From Acidobacteriaceae bacterium (GTDB lineage: Bacteria > Acidobacteriota > Terriglobia > Terriglobales > Acidobacteriaceae), in NCBI GenBank assembly GCA_025462785.1, contig JAOAPG010000098.1, positions 1-8,291 of the forward strand: a stretch of 8,291 bases of DNA, in the 5' to 3' direction. A program made the position numbers and the translations under genes. Under the pieces are notes generated by a model. That model was not told the DNA's origin. It ran no database searches and worked only from the letters and a program-made list of their open reading frames with translations. Below are positions 1-5,786 of this stretch, in pieces; the first letter of the stretch is position 1; each line of letters starts with the position of its first letter.

Positions 1-1
1 C

Positions 2-445
2 AACATTTTGGACAGAGGTAGCCAGGTCCATGCAATGGCAGAATTCGAAGAGTTGCTAGATTTTCCTCCCGCACCCAAGCTGAATGTGTTTGGCAAACTT
101 GATCCGGCGAAGGCCACTCAGGCTGAATTGCATGGGCAGGAAATTTTTTACGGGAAGGGACAGTGCTCAAGCTGCCATCAACCTCCGTACTATACGGACA
201 ATTTCATGCACAATCTGCAGGCGGAACGGTTCTACAAGCCTCAGATGATCAATGGAATGTTGGCGACAGCGGATGGTCCAATCAAGACTTTCCCATTGCG
301 GGGGATCAAAGACTCGCCCCCGTACATGCACGATGGAAGATTGATGACGCTTGACGATACGGTCGAATTCTTCAACCTTATCCTGGGAACGAAGTTAACC
401 GACCAAGAAAAGAAGGACCTGACTGCGTTTTTGCAGACCTTGTAG
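2..445 (+). CDS. Cytochrome c peroxidase-like (di-heme/MauG family) protein, C-terminal part
   Basis: This is the C-terminal end of a periplasmic c-type heme protein of the bacterial cytochrome c peroxidase/MauG family, whose members use two hemes to reduce peroxide or oxidise a partner. The frame is open to the left edge, so the true start and the first heme domain lie outside; the TTG at position 8 is probably not a start. A single CXXCH heme-binding motif (C-S-S-C-H) is encoded at 164-178. It follows a short helix containing Gly-Gln-Glu-Ile-Phe, as is usual where a cytochrome domain begins. Further on, a Pro-Leu-Arg-Gly segment followed by Ser-Pro-Pro-Tyr-Met-His-Asp-Gly-Arg matches the family's conserved 'LRN...PYxHDG' stretch. 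The end, Leu-Thr-Asp-Gln-Glu-Lys-Lys-Asp-Leu-X-Ala-Phe-Leu, is the classic closing helix. Two TAG stops stand in tandem. Peroxidase activity itself cannot be told from other MauG-like oxidases with only this part. Confidence 0.85.
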   Translation, partial: NILDRGSQVHAMAEFEELLDFPPAPKLNVFGKLDPAKATQAELHGQEIFYGKGQCSSCHQPPYYTDNFMHNLQAERFYKPQMINGMLATADGPIKTFPLRGIKDSPPYMHDGRLMTLDDTVEFFNLILGTKLTDQEKKDLTAFLQTL

Positions 446-452
446 TAGATGA

Positions 453-491
453 GGGGCGAAGCTCTCTGGGATTGCTCAGGAGCTTCGCTCC
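453..491. terminator. Hairpin between convergent genes, candidate bidirectional terminator
   Basis: Arms at 453-464 and 480-491 pair over 12 bp with a single G-T wobble around a 15-nt loop. The hairpin starts 7 bases after the stop of the + strand peroxidase gene and lies 16 bases beyond the stop of the minus-strand hydrolase gene. Neither side has a good T-run (the + side reads CATTTAAC), so it is a weak intrinsic terminator by the usual rule. Its position between two converging genes is the main argument for the call. Confidence 0.55.
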
Positions 492-507
492 ATTTAACGC
501 ATTGAGA

Positions 508-1749
508 CTAGGTACTCGGAGTGGGTGGCCACTCTTGAGATACACCGGGAAATAGGTTTACCGTTTTTTCATTGCGTCTAGTTCCATCATGCACTGAAAT
601 TCTGTGCGGTTTTCCTGTTTCATATCCTTCCCATAAGGACACGCCCGCATAGGCGCCATCTTTCCGCAAGATGTAGTAGGTCATGTCTATGAACTTTAGG
701 CGTTCCATGTCTCCGTTGTAATTCCGAACAATGCGCTTCAGGGCATCCCTCCCGGCATCCAGCGGGGACATTCCATGACGCATGTTTTCAATGATCGCAT
801 GCGCACCCGCGACTTTAATGTTTTCTTCCCCGCTGCCCGTCGCACCGGCCGAACCCACATCTTGATCGGTGTAACAACCCGCTCCGATGATCGGAGAATC
901 ACCGCAACGCCCTGGAAGCTTCCATGCCAGGCCGCTAGTCGTTGTGCAGCCCGACATTTCTCCTTTATTGTTCAGGGTGGAGCAATGGATCGTACCCGTA
1001 GGTGGAAACAGCACTTTGCGAATTGCCGCCATGCGCTCTTCGGGAGCGATCCCGAGATCAGCAGCGACCATTTCCATGCGATCGATTCGGAGTTGCCACT
1101 CGTCCTTTGGTTGCGAAGTGTTTGCGGTTTTTTGTGCGAGACTTCGTGACAGGCGCTTCTTCCATTGCGGATCAGCTAATCCTGATCCCCACCAGTCTGA
1201 GTGCGTTTCTTTCCAGAGTAACCAAATCTTGCGGGTGTTGTCGGTGAGCAGATTCTCGCGCGGGAAGCCTTCATCTACCGCGAATCTTTCGGCCCCTTCG
1301 CCAACCAGCATCACGTGACCTGTGTGCTCCATCACAGCTTTAGCCACCTGAGAGACGTTCTTGATGTTGCGAACCCCGCCGACCGAACCAGCGCGCCGTG
1401 TTGGCCCATGCATGCAACAGGCATCGAGTTCAACTATACCTTCCTCGTTAGGCAAGCCTCCGAGTCCCACACTAGTGTCGTTCGGATCGTCTTCCGGACC
1501 TTTTACAACTCGTAGCGCCGCATCCAGGGTATCGCCACCGTTCTTGAGAAAGTTGTAGGCATCGTCAATGTAAGGGAAACCATTGCCTGCACAAATGAGG
1601 ATTGGTCTTTTGCCAGTCCCCACTCCCGACCCAGATTTTCGATTGGATTGTTCGTGATTATTTTGTTCGGGGTCTTGCTGAGCTTGCAAGCCTAACGACA
1701 GTGAACCGGCTATGGCAGTAGCGATAAAACCACGGCGTGAAACAACCAT
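508..1749 (-). CDS. Glycosylasparaginase-family Ntn hydrolase (N4-(beta-N-acetylglucosaminyl)-L-asparaginase-like), Tat-exported
   Basis: This is a 413-residue member of the type 2 asparaginase/aspartylglucosaminidase family. These enzymes cleave themselves before a threonine, which then becomes the N-terminal nucleophile that hydrolyses asparagine-linked amides. Residues 4-9 (Ser-Arg-Arg-Gly-Phe-Ile) followed by a hydrophobic stretch and Leu-Gln-Ala-Gln form a twin-arginine signal, so folded export is expected. The alpha part includes Val-Gly-Leu-Gly-Gly and Glu-Leu-Asp-Ala near 94-110. The likely scissile bond is Gly252-Thr253 (Thr codon at 991-993). Substrate-binding residues are recognisable in Gly-Arg-Cys-Gly-Asp-Ser-Pro (280-286, Arg281 and Asp284) and Ala-Thr-Gly-Ser-Gly (303-307). 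The human enzyme has Thr-Ile-Gly-Met after the cut and this one has Thr-Ile-His-Cys. The ATG start is supported by a GGAGGAG ribosome site at 1752-1758. Substrate could be glycosyl-asparagine, asparagine or isoaspartyl peptides; the sequence does not decide. Confidence 0.88.
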   Translation of the reverse strand: MVVSRRGFIATAIAGSLSLGLQAQQDPEQNNHEQSNRKSGSGVGTGKRPILICAGNGFPYIDDAYNFLKNGGDTLDAALRVVKGPEDDPNDTSVGLGGLPNEEGIVELDACCMHGPTRRAGSVGGVRNIKNVSQVAKAVMEHTGHVMLVGEGAERFAVDEGFPRENLLTDNTRKIWLLWKETHSDWWGSGLADPQWKKRLSRSLAQKTANTSQPKDEWQLRIDRMEMVAADLGIAPEERMAAIRKVLFPPTGTIHCSTLNNKGEMSGCTTTSGLAWKLPGRCGDSPIIGAGCYTDQDVGSAGATGSGEENIKVAGAHAIIENMRHGMSPLDAGRDALKRIVRNYNGDMERLKFIDMTYYILRKDGAYAGVSLWEGYETGKPHRISVHDGTRRNEKTVNLFPGVSQEWPPTPST

Positions 1750-1782
1750 TTCTCCTCCGAGCTCACGATGGGAGCGCGGAAC

Positions 1783-1811
1783 AGAATAACACGCACTGTG
1801 CGCTTTGAGAT
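1783..1811 (-). promoter_or_regulatory. Possible promoter with palindrome upstream of the hydrolase gene
   Basis: The 101-bp gap between the two-part sigma gene and the hydrolase holds a -10-like TATTCT (complement of 1783-1788), about 25 bases from the ribosome site. The matching -35 position (1806-1811, ATCTCA) is poor. A perfect 11-base palindrome, CGCAC-T-GTGCG, at 1792-1802 would sit in the spacer, a common place for an operator. Both the promoter and the operator are guesses from sequence pattern only. No clear terminator for the preceding gene is visible in this gap, so read-through is also possible. Confidence 0.25.
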
Positions 1812-1850
1812 CAGTTAGTGAGTTGCTGCTAAGGAACGCGAATCAAGTCG

Positions 1851-2885
1851 CTATGCGGTACCAGTGCGGAGCAACTCGTCTTTGAAACGGTTGGCAATGG
1901 GCGGAGATTTTCGAAGCTTGGCACGAGCCGCTTCTATGGAGTGCCGAACTTCCTCCGGCTTTCGATCGCTGATCGTCGCAATCTCCTCCACCGAAAATCC
2001 TTCTATGGCATGGAGGATAAAAATCTCGCGGTCTCGCCGCTTGGCGGCACCAAGTGCCAGCTCAACGAGCGCCACCATTTCGTCATTATAAGCGATGTCT
2101 TCTGGGGTATTTGTTCCCTGATCGGCAATTACGTTTTCTTCCGTTAAATTTTCGTCGGGCTGATGAAACTGTAATTGGGGCTCGTCGTCGCCTTGGATAT
2201 GAGAGCTTCGGGCAGGTTCCTCTAAACGTATATCCGACGTCGCTTTTCCGTCCTCTGCTAAATCATCAATCGCGAGAATGGACAATCGATAAAGCCAAGG
2301 CTCTAACGCCAGCCGATCTGGCTTATCTATTCCGTCACCGAGTGCGCGCGCAACGACTTCATCAATGATCTCTTCCTTTGCCACTGAGTTCGGCCGAATG
2401 TCACCGGAAGCTTGCCGAAAAGACAACTCACGATTGACGAAGCGTTCCAAGCGCGCAAGATTTGCATTGATATAGGAACGAACATCGTCGGAACAGACGG
2501 TAAGCGGCGGTAGCGATGCAATAGTCTGTTCGAATGGAACTTGCTTCTGCCGAGTTGAAGAAGCCCGCCGGCCGCGCCATTTATGTGCACTACGCAACAA
2601 GTCTTTGTGCTTGCTGATCTGCTGGAGGAGATCTTCGAAAGCAGCTCTCGTTGCGGGAAGCGGCGTTGCAGCCGTCTCGTGCGCAGCCATCTGACCGGAA
2701 GGCAGGCGCAAATTGAGCGACACTGCAAATCCCTTTCGGGCAGAGTTCTCCTCGATACATCCCTTCAAGTGAATGAGCTCAGGACGGAATACCTGAAGCC
2801 TCTTTTGGAGCTTTTCGATTGAGTGATTGATTTCTTTTTCGAGAGAGGCAGTTTTGTGGAACTTATAAGTAATATGGACATTCAT
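1851..2885 (-). CDS. HPF/RaiA ribosome-hibernation domain fused to ECF-type sigma-70 factor
   Basis: This 344-residue protein seems to be a fusion. Residues 1-~103 resemble HPF/RaiA/YfiA, small proteins that bind the 30S decoding region and idle ribosomes: a Val-His-Ile-Thr opening strand, a helix with Ile-Glu-Lys-Leu, a strand with Ser-Leu-Asn-Leu-Arg-Leu, and a closing helix with Ala-Phe-Glu-Asp-Leu-Leu...Lys-His-Lys-Asp. Residues ~133-211 resemble sigma region 2 (Glu-Glu-Ile-Ile-Asp-Glu-Val near 171, Trp-Leu-Tyr-Arg-Leu...Ala-Ile-Asp-Asp-Leu at 197-209). After an acidic linker, residues 272-326 match sigma region 4: Arg-Asp-Arg-Glu-Ile-Phe-Ile-Leu, then Glu-Gly-Phe-Ser-Val-Glu-Glu-Ile-Ala and a recognition helix ending Ala-Arg-Ala-Lys-Leu-Arg. 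The frame is unbroken, so no frameshift is needed to explain the fusion. ATG 2885 is chosen over GTG 2972 because the HPF fold begins exactly there and a GAGG ribosome site lies 6 bases upstream. The 29-residue extension from the GTG resembles nothing I know. It lies downstream of mqnE on the same strand. Whether it acts as a sigma factor, a ribosome factor or both is not shown. Confidence 0.78.
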   Translation of the reverse strand: MNVHITYKFHKTASLEKEINHSIEKLQKRLQVFRPELIHLKGCIEENSARKGFAVSLNLRLPSGQMAAHETAATPLPATRAAFEDLLQQISKHKDLLRSAHKWRGRRASSTRQKQVPFEQTIASLPPLTVCSDDVRSYINANLARLERFVNRELSFRQASGDIRPNSVAKEEIIDEVVARALGDGIDKPDRLALEPWLYRLSILAIDDLAEDGKATSDIRLEEPARSSHIQGDDEPQLQFHQPDENLTEENVIADQGTNTPEDIAYNDEMVALVELALGAAKRRDREIFILHAIEGFSVEEIATISDRKPEEVRHSIEAARAKLRKSPPIANRFKDELLRTGTA

Positions 2886-2891
2886 TAAGAG

Positions 2892-2895
2892 CCTC
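2892..2895 (-). promoter_or_regulatory. Ribosome binding site that favours the ATG at 2885
   Basis: On the minus strand a GAGG core lies 6 bases before the ATG at 2885. The upstream alternative, GTG at 2972, has only AAAAG directly before it, with an in-frame TAA stop at 2976-2978. Together with the HPF domain beginning at this ATG, the site decides the start. Confidence 0.5.
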
Positions 2896-2951
2896 GGAGG
2901 ACGGGAGCAGATTCCGTCAGATATCCGGTTCTTACAAAATAATTCTACACC

Positions 2952-2970
2952 GAGCTCGCGAATCGAGCTC
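2952..2970. repeat. Perfect 7-bp inverted repeat (GAGCTCG / CGAGCTC) upstream of the HPF-sigma gene
   Basis: Arms 2952-2958 and 2964-2970 are perfectly complementary with a 5-base loop, and each contains the palindrome GAGCTC. In RNA from the minus strand it would form a short, G+C-rich hairpin 28 bases after the mqnE stop and about 66 bases before the preferred ATG of the next gene. A weak T-rich stretch (ATTATTTT) begins some 8 bases beyond it. It could be a leaky terminator for the menaquinone transcript, a leader hairpin, or a protein-binding operator. If the GTG at 2972 were the true start, it would fall within codons 1-7. Confidence 0.5.
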
Positions 2971-2997
2971 ACCTTTTACACAGTGTGATACAAGAAT

Positions 2998-4122
2998 TTA
3001 AACTGCGACCGTGACCGAAGTTTCGGTGCGGGTCACAGGACGATAGAGGGTGTCCCGCTCAATCGGTTCGCGTCCAGCCTCGCGGATTAGGCGGATTAAA
3101 TCCTGACGCTGCATTCCTTGCGGTGTCGTTGCCCCTGCGTCGTGGTAGATTTTTTCTTCAATCACAGTACCGTCAATATCATCTGCTCCGAATCGCAAGG
3201 CGATCTGCGCAATCTTGGATGTCATCATCTGCCAGTAAGCTTTTATGTGTGGGAAATTGTCGAGTACAAGGCGGCTGACTGCGATCTGCTTAATGTCAAG
3301 CATCCCAGTGGTTTTCGGCAGGTGTTGTAGCGCGGTATTCTCTGGATGAAAGGCAAGTGGGATGAAAGTCTGAAAGCCGCCGGTTTCATCCTGCACGGCA
3401 CGAAGTTTAAGAAGGTGATCCACGCGATCTTCGTCGTTCTCAACATGCCCGTAGAGCATGGTTGCGTTGGATCGAAGGCCAATCTGATGTGCGAGTTTTG
3501 CTGTGTCCAGCCATTCGTTGCCATCAATCTTATGGTCGCAGATAATGTGACGCACTCGATCCGCAAAGATTTCGGCTCCTCCACCAGGTAATGAATCCAC
3601 GCCCGCAGCTTTCAATGCTTCCAAAGTCTCCCGGATCGAAAGCTTGGCGCGCTTCGCCAGATACGCAACTTCAACCATGGTGAAGGCTTTCAGGTGAACC
3701 TGCGGGAAACGCTGCTTCAGTCCCGACACCAAGTCGAGAAAATATTGAAACGGCAGATCAGGATGGAGACCGCCCACAATGTGAAATTCCGTCACGGCCT
3801 CCGTGTAACCAGAGGCCGCCGTTTCGAAAGCTTCCTCTAGAGCCATGGTGTAAGAGCCGGCCGCGTCTTTTCTGCGGCCGAACGCACAGAGACGGCAGGC
3901 AGCGACACAAACATTCGTAGGATTGATGTGGCGGTTGACATTGAAGTAAGTCTTGTCGCCATGGAGGCTTTCCCGTACGAAATTCGCTAGCCAGCCCACC
4001 GCTAAAATGTCCCCACTGCGGAATAAAGCGAGAGCATCATCAGGGTTTAGTCGCTCGCCTAAAGCAACCTTGTCGTGAATTGGACGGAGGCGCGCATCAT
4101 CAGTTTGAAATGAATGTGGCAT
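2998..4122 (-). CDS. mqnE: Aminofutalosine synthase, radical SAM enzyme
   Basis: MqnE joins the MqnA product, 3-[(1-carboxyvinyl)oxy]benzoate, to a 5'-deoxyadenosyl radical from SAM, giving aminofutalosine in the futalosine route to menaquinone. The 374-residue length is usual for the family. Cys72, Cys76 and Cys79 form the CX3CX2C motif that holds the 4Fe-4S cluster, preceded by Asn-Arg-His-Ile-Asn-Pro-Thr-Asn, a family hallmark. Other matches are His-Ile-Val-Gly-Gly-Leu-His-Pro (113-120), Ser-Leu-Pro-Gly-Gly-Gly-Ala-Glu (177-184), Met-Leu-Tyr-Gly-His and Pro-Leu-Ala-Phe-His-Pro. The last of these and the overall pattern fit MqnE rather than the related cyclase MqnC, though the two are easily confused. 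It follows the prenyltransferase gene by 42 bp, and no strong ribosome site precedes its ATG. MqnA, MqnC and MqnD are not in this window. The cytosolic location is expected from the family. Confidence 0.9.
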   Translation of the reverse strand: MPHSFQTDDARLRPIHDKVALGERLNPDDALALFRSGDILAVGWLANFVRESLHGDKTYFNVNRHINPTNVCVAACRLCAFGRRKDAAGSYTMALEEAFETAASGYTEAVTEFHIVGGLHPDLPFQYFLDLVSGLKQRFPQVHLKAFTMVEVAYLAKRAKLSIRETLEALKAAGVDSLPGGGAEIFADRVRHIICDHKIDGNEWLDTAKLAHQIGLRSNATMLYGHVENDEDRVDHLLKLRAVQDETGGFQTFIPLAFHPENTALQHLPKTTGMLDIKQIAVSRLVLDNFPHIKAYWQMMTSKIAQIALRFGADDIDGTVIEEKIYHDAGATTPQGMQRQDLIRLIREAGREPIERDTLYRPVTRTETSVTVAV

Positions 4123-4136
4123 CAGCTTTGATGATA

Positions 4137-4150
4137 CCGCAGGGGTGCGG
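4137..4150. repeat. Short hairpin in the gap before mqnE
   Basis: CCGCA (4137-4141) and TGCGG (4146-4150) pair perfectly around a 4-base loop in the 42-bp space between the prenyltransferase stop and the mqnE start. It ends about 14 bases before the mqnE ATG. It lacks a T-run, so a terminator is unlikely. An RNA-processing or translation-tuning role is possible, but the stem is short. Confidence 0.3.
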
Positions 4151-4164
4151 CAGAAGTCACAACG

Positions 4165-5046
4165 TTATCGCCGCAGCAGCAAATCTCCGGCTACGAATCC
4201 GAAGAACACGACTGAGATTACGCCATTCATCGTAAAGAACGCGGCGTTCAATTTGCTGAGATCATCGGCCCTGACAAGGGAGTGTTCATAGGCCAATAAA
4301 GCAGCAACCGCGAGCACACCAATGATCGCGAGCTTTCCCAGTCCGAAAACAGAAACTAGACTCAACAACAAAAACAACATAATGAGGTGGAAAATTCGGG
4401 AAATCCAAAGAGAGTTCCTGATTCCGAAATACCGAGGAATGGAATGCAACCCGGACTTCAGATCAAAATCGTAATCTTGGCAAGCATAAAGAACATCGAA
4501 ACCGCCCACCCAAAACGTGACCGCTGCAGTTAGCAGCAGAATGCGCGGATCAAAAGTTCCGCGAACCGCGATCCAAGCCGCAGCGGGAGCGATTCCGAGC
4601 GCAAATCCAAGCACAAGATGTGACCAGCGGGTGAAACGCTTGGTGTATGAATAAAGCAGCAACACAGCCAGCGCGACAGGCGAAAGCAGAAATGCTAAAC
4701 GATTCAGCTGCCACGCCGCCAAGACCAGGACACCACTCGAAATAATCACAAAAGTCGCTACGAAGCTCGTCGTTAAAGTACCGGCAGCAAGCGCACGACT
4801 GCGCGTTCGCGGGTTCGCGGCGTCAATGGAAGCATCCACCAGGCGATTAAACGCCATTGCGGCAGAGCGGGCAGCCACCATTGCAACAATAATCCAGACG
4901 AGTTGATGAGCTGGGGGAAGACCGCGCGCAGCGAGCATAGCGCCGCAAAGAGCGAATGGGAGCGCGAAGATGGAGTGCTCCCACTTAATCATCTCCAGAG
5001 TCACACGCAGATTATGAAGCAGAGTCACAAAATGATTGTAAAGCAA
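4165..5046 (-). CDS. mqnP: UbiA-family polyprenyltransferase, probably the menaquinone-pathway enzyme MqnP
   Basis: This is an integral membrane enzyme that attaches a polyprenyl chain to an aromatic acceptor. The first aspartate-rich motif is Asn67-X3-Asp71-X3-Asp75 and the second is Asp191-Tyr-Asp-Phe-Asp195; both bind the magnesium-diphosphate of the prenyl donor. Hydrophobic segments fill most of the chain, consistent with the 8-9 helices of the family. The opening Glu-Met-Ile-Lys-Trp-Glu-His-Ser-Ile-Phe-Ala-Leu-Pro-Phe-Ala is typical of UbiA/MqnP relatives. Because mqnE follows directly, I read it as MqnP, which prenylates the naphthoate intermediate, rather than the ubiquinone enzyme UbiA; that choice rests on context. 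The start is uncertain: TTG 5046 has only a weak GGA before it, GTG 5028 has none, and ATG 4992 would remove the residues that relatives usually have before Met-Ile-Lys. Confidence 0.85.
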   Translation of the reverse strand: MLYNHFVTLLHNLRVTLEMIKWEHSIFALPFALCGAMLAARGLPPAHQLVWIIVAMVAARSAAMAFNRLVDASIDAANPRTRSRALAAGTLTTSFVATFVIISSGVLVLAAWQLNRLAFLLSPVALAVLLLYSYTKRFTRWSHLVLGFALGIAPAAAWIAVRGTFDPRILLLTAAVTFWVGGFDVLYACQDYDFDLKSGLHSIPRYFGIRNSLWISRIFHLIMLFLLLSLVSVFGLGKLAIIGVLAVAALLAYEHSLVRADDLSKLNAAFFTMNGVISVVFFGFVAGDLLLRR

Positions 5047-5070
5047 CTATCCGTGTGGCAGCCCAGCAGC

Positions 5071-5742
5071 TTACCAACCTGAAGAATATCCCCCGGCACC
5101 AATCAGGGGAACAAAGCGGCAATTCTCGAGTCTCACAGCCGTTGATTGCCCATTCTGCTTTCGAACGAACTGTAGCTCTTGAACAGTTGCAGGGCCAACC
5201 GGAATTACCATACGACCGCCTTCGCTCAGCTGATCAACCAGTATTGTGGGAATTCGCGGCGCCGCGGCAGAAACGAGAATGCAGTCAAAAGGCGCGCACT
5301 CACGCATGCCTTCAGTCCCATCTCCAAGGGTTATCTCAACATTTTTATAGGCTAAGCTCGTCAGTTTAGCCTCGGCAGCTTTGGCCAGAACAGAATGACG
5401 TTCGATGGAATAAACCTTATTACAGAGTTCCGCCAATATCGCGGTCGAGTATCCAGACCCGGTACCAATCTCGAGTACAACATCACTAGGCGTGATGCTT
5501 AATGCCTGAAGCATGAAAGCCACTATGTAAGGCTGGGATATCGTCTGGTTTTCCTCGATCGGAATCGGATGATCTTCATAGGCCTGAGCCCAAAACTCCT
5601 GAGGCACAAACTCATGGCGCGGAACACGGGCCATGGCTGCGAGTACGCGCTCATCAAGAATATCGCGATCGCGAAGCTGCCTTTCCACCATGGAGTGCCG
5701 CTCCGCCTCGAACGATTCGCCAATGCTAGAAGTCATTGTCAT
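5071..5742 (-). CDS. pcm: Protein-L-isoaspartate O-methyltransferase
   Basis: Pcm methylates isoaspartyl residues that form when asparagine or aspartate in old proteins rearranges, using SAM and so starting their repair. From the ATG at 5742 the protein has 223 residues, close to the family's roughly 210. The signature Thr-Ile-Ser-Gln-Pro-Tyr-Ile-Val-Ala lies at 67-75, and SAM motif I, Leu-Glu-Ile-Gly-Thr-Gly-Ser-Gly-Tyr, at 90-98. The acidic end of strand 2 (Ile-Glu-Arg at 113-115), Gly-Asp-Gly at 140-142 and the closing Phe-Val-Pro-Leu-Ile-Gly follow. A TTG at 5772 would add ten residues; neither start has a clear ribosome site, and translation may be coupled to tamB, whose stop is 44 bases upstream of this ATG. 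It leads into the prenyltransferase gene 24 bases later. The family usually acts in the cytosol, and no signal peptide is seen. Confidence 0.93.
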   Translation of the reverse strand: MTMTSSIGESFEAERHSMVERQLRDRDILDERVLAAMARVPRHEFVPQEFWAQAYEDHPIPIEENQTISQPYIVAFMLQALSITPSDVVLEIGTGSGYSTAILAELCNKVYSIERHSVLAKAAEAKLTSLAYKNVEITLGDGTEGMRECAPFDCILVSAAAPRIPTILVDQLSEGGRMVIPVGPATVQELQFVRKQNGQSTAVRLENCRFVPLIGAGGYSSGW

Positions 5743-5786
5743 TCGCAAAGAACGCACTTGAGGGAAATCCAATCAGATTATTTTAT

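Noticed and set aside
8..445. TTG at position 8 as a true start for a small 145-residue cytochrome
   Set aside because: The frame stays open to the window edge, and the remaining sequence is only the C-terminal half of a di-heme peroxidase, so the gene starts outside.
775..1318. Overlapping + strand open frames of up to 143 codons opposite the hydrolase gene
   Set aside because: They are antisense to a well-supported gene, and their translations show no family motifs.
2327..2728. A 133-codon open frame on the minus strand, overlapping the HPF-sigma gene in another frame
   Set aside because: It has no recognisable domain, is rich in Arg, Ser and Cys as out-of-frame translations often are, and lies inside a gene with clear domain matches.
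2886..2972. GTG start at 2972 adding 29 residues to the HPF-sigma protein
   Set aside because: The extension resembles nothing known, lacks a good ribosome site, and the HPF domain begins at the ATG at 2885. It is not fully excluded.
3858..3880. Perfect 7-bp inverted repeat (CGGCCGC / GCGGCCG) inside mqnE
   Set aside because: It lies in coding sequence just after the cluster-binding cysteines, and G+C-rich Gly, Arg and Ala codons can account for it.
2998..4122. Reading the radical SAM gene as the cyclase mqnC or an F420 synthase (CofH-like) gene
   Set aside because: Related families share the CX3CX2C motif, but the Asn-Arg-His-Ile-Asn-Pro-Thr-Asn, Gly-Gly-Leu-His-Pro and Pro-Leu-Ala-Phe-His-Pro segments and the adjacent prenyltransferase fit MqnE best.
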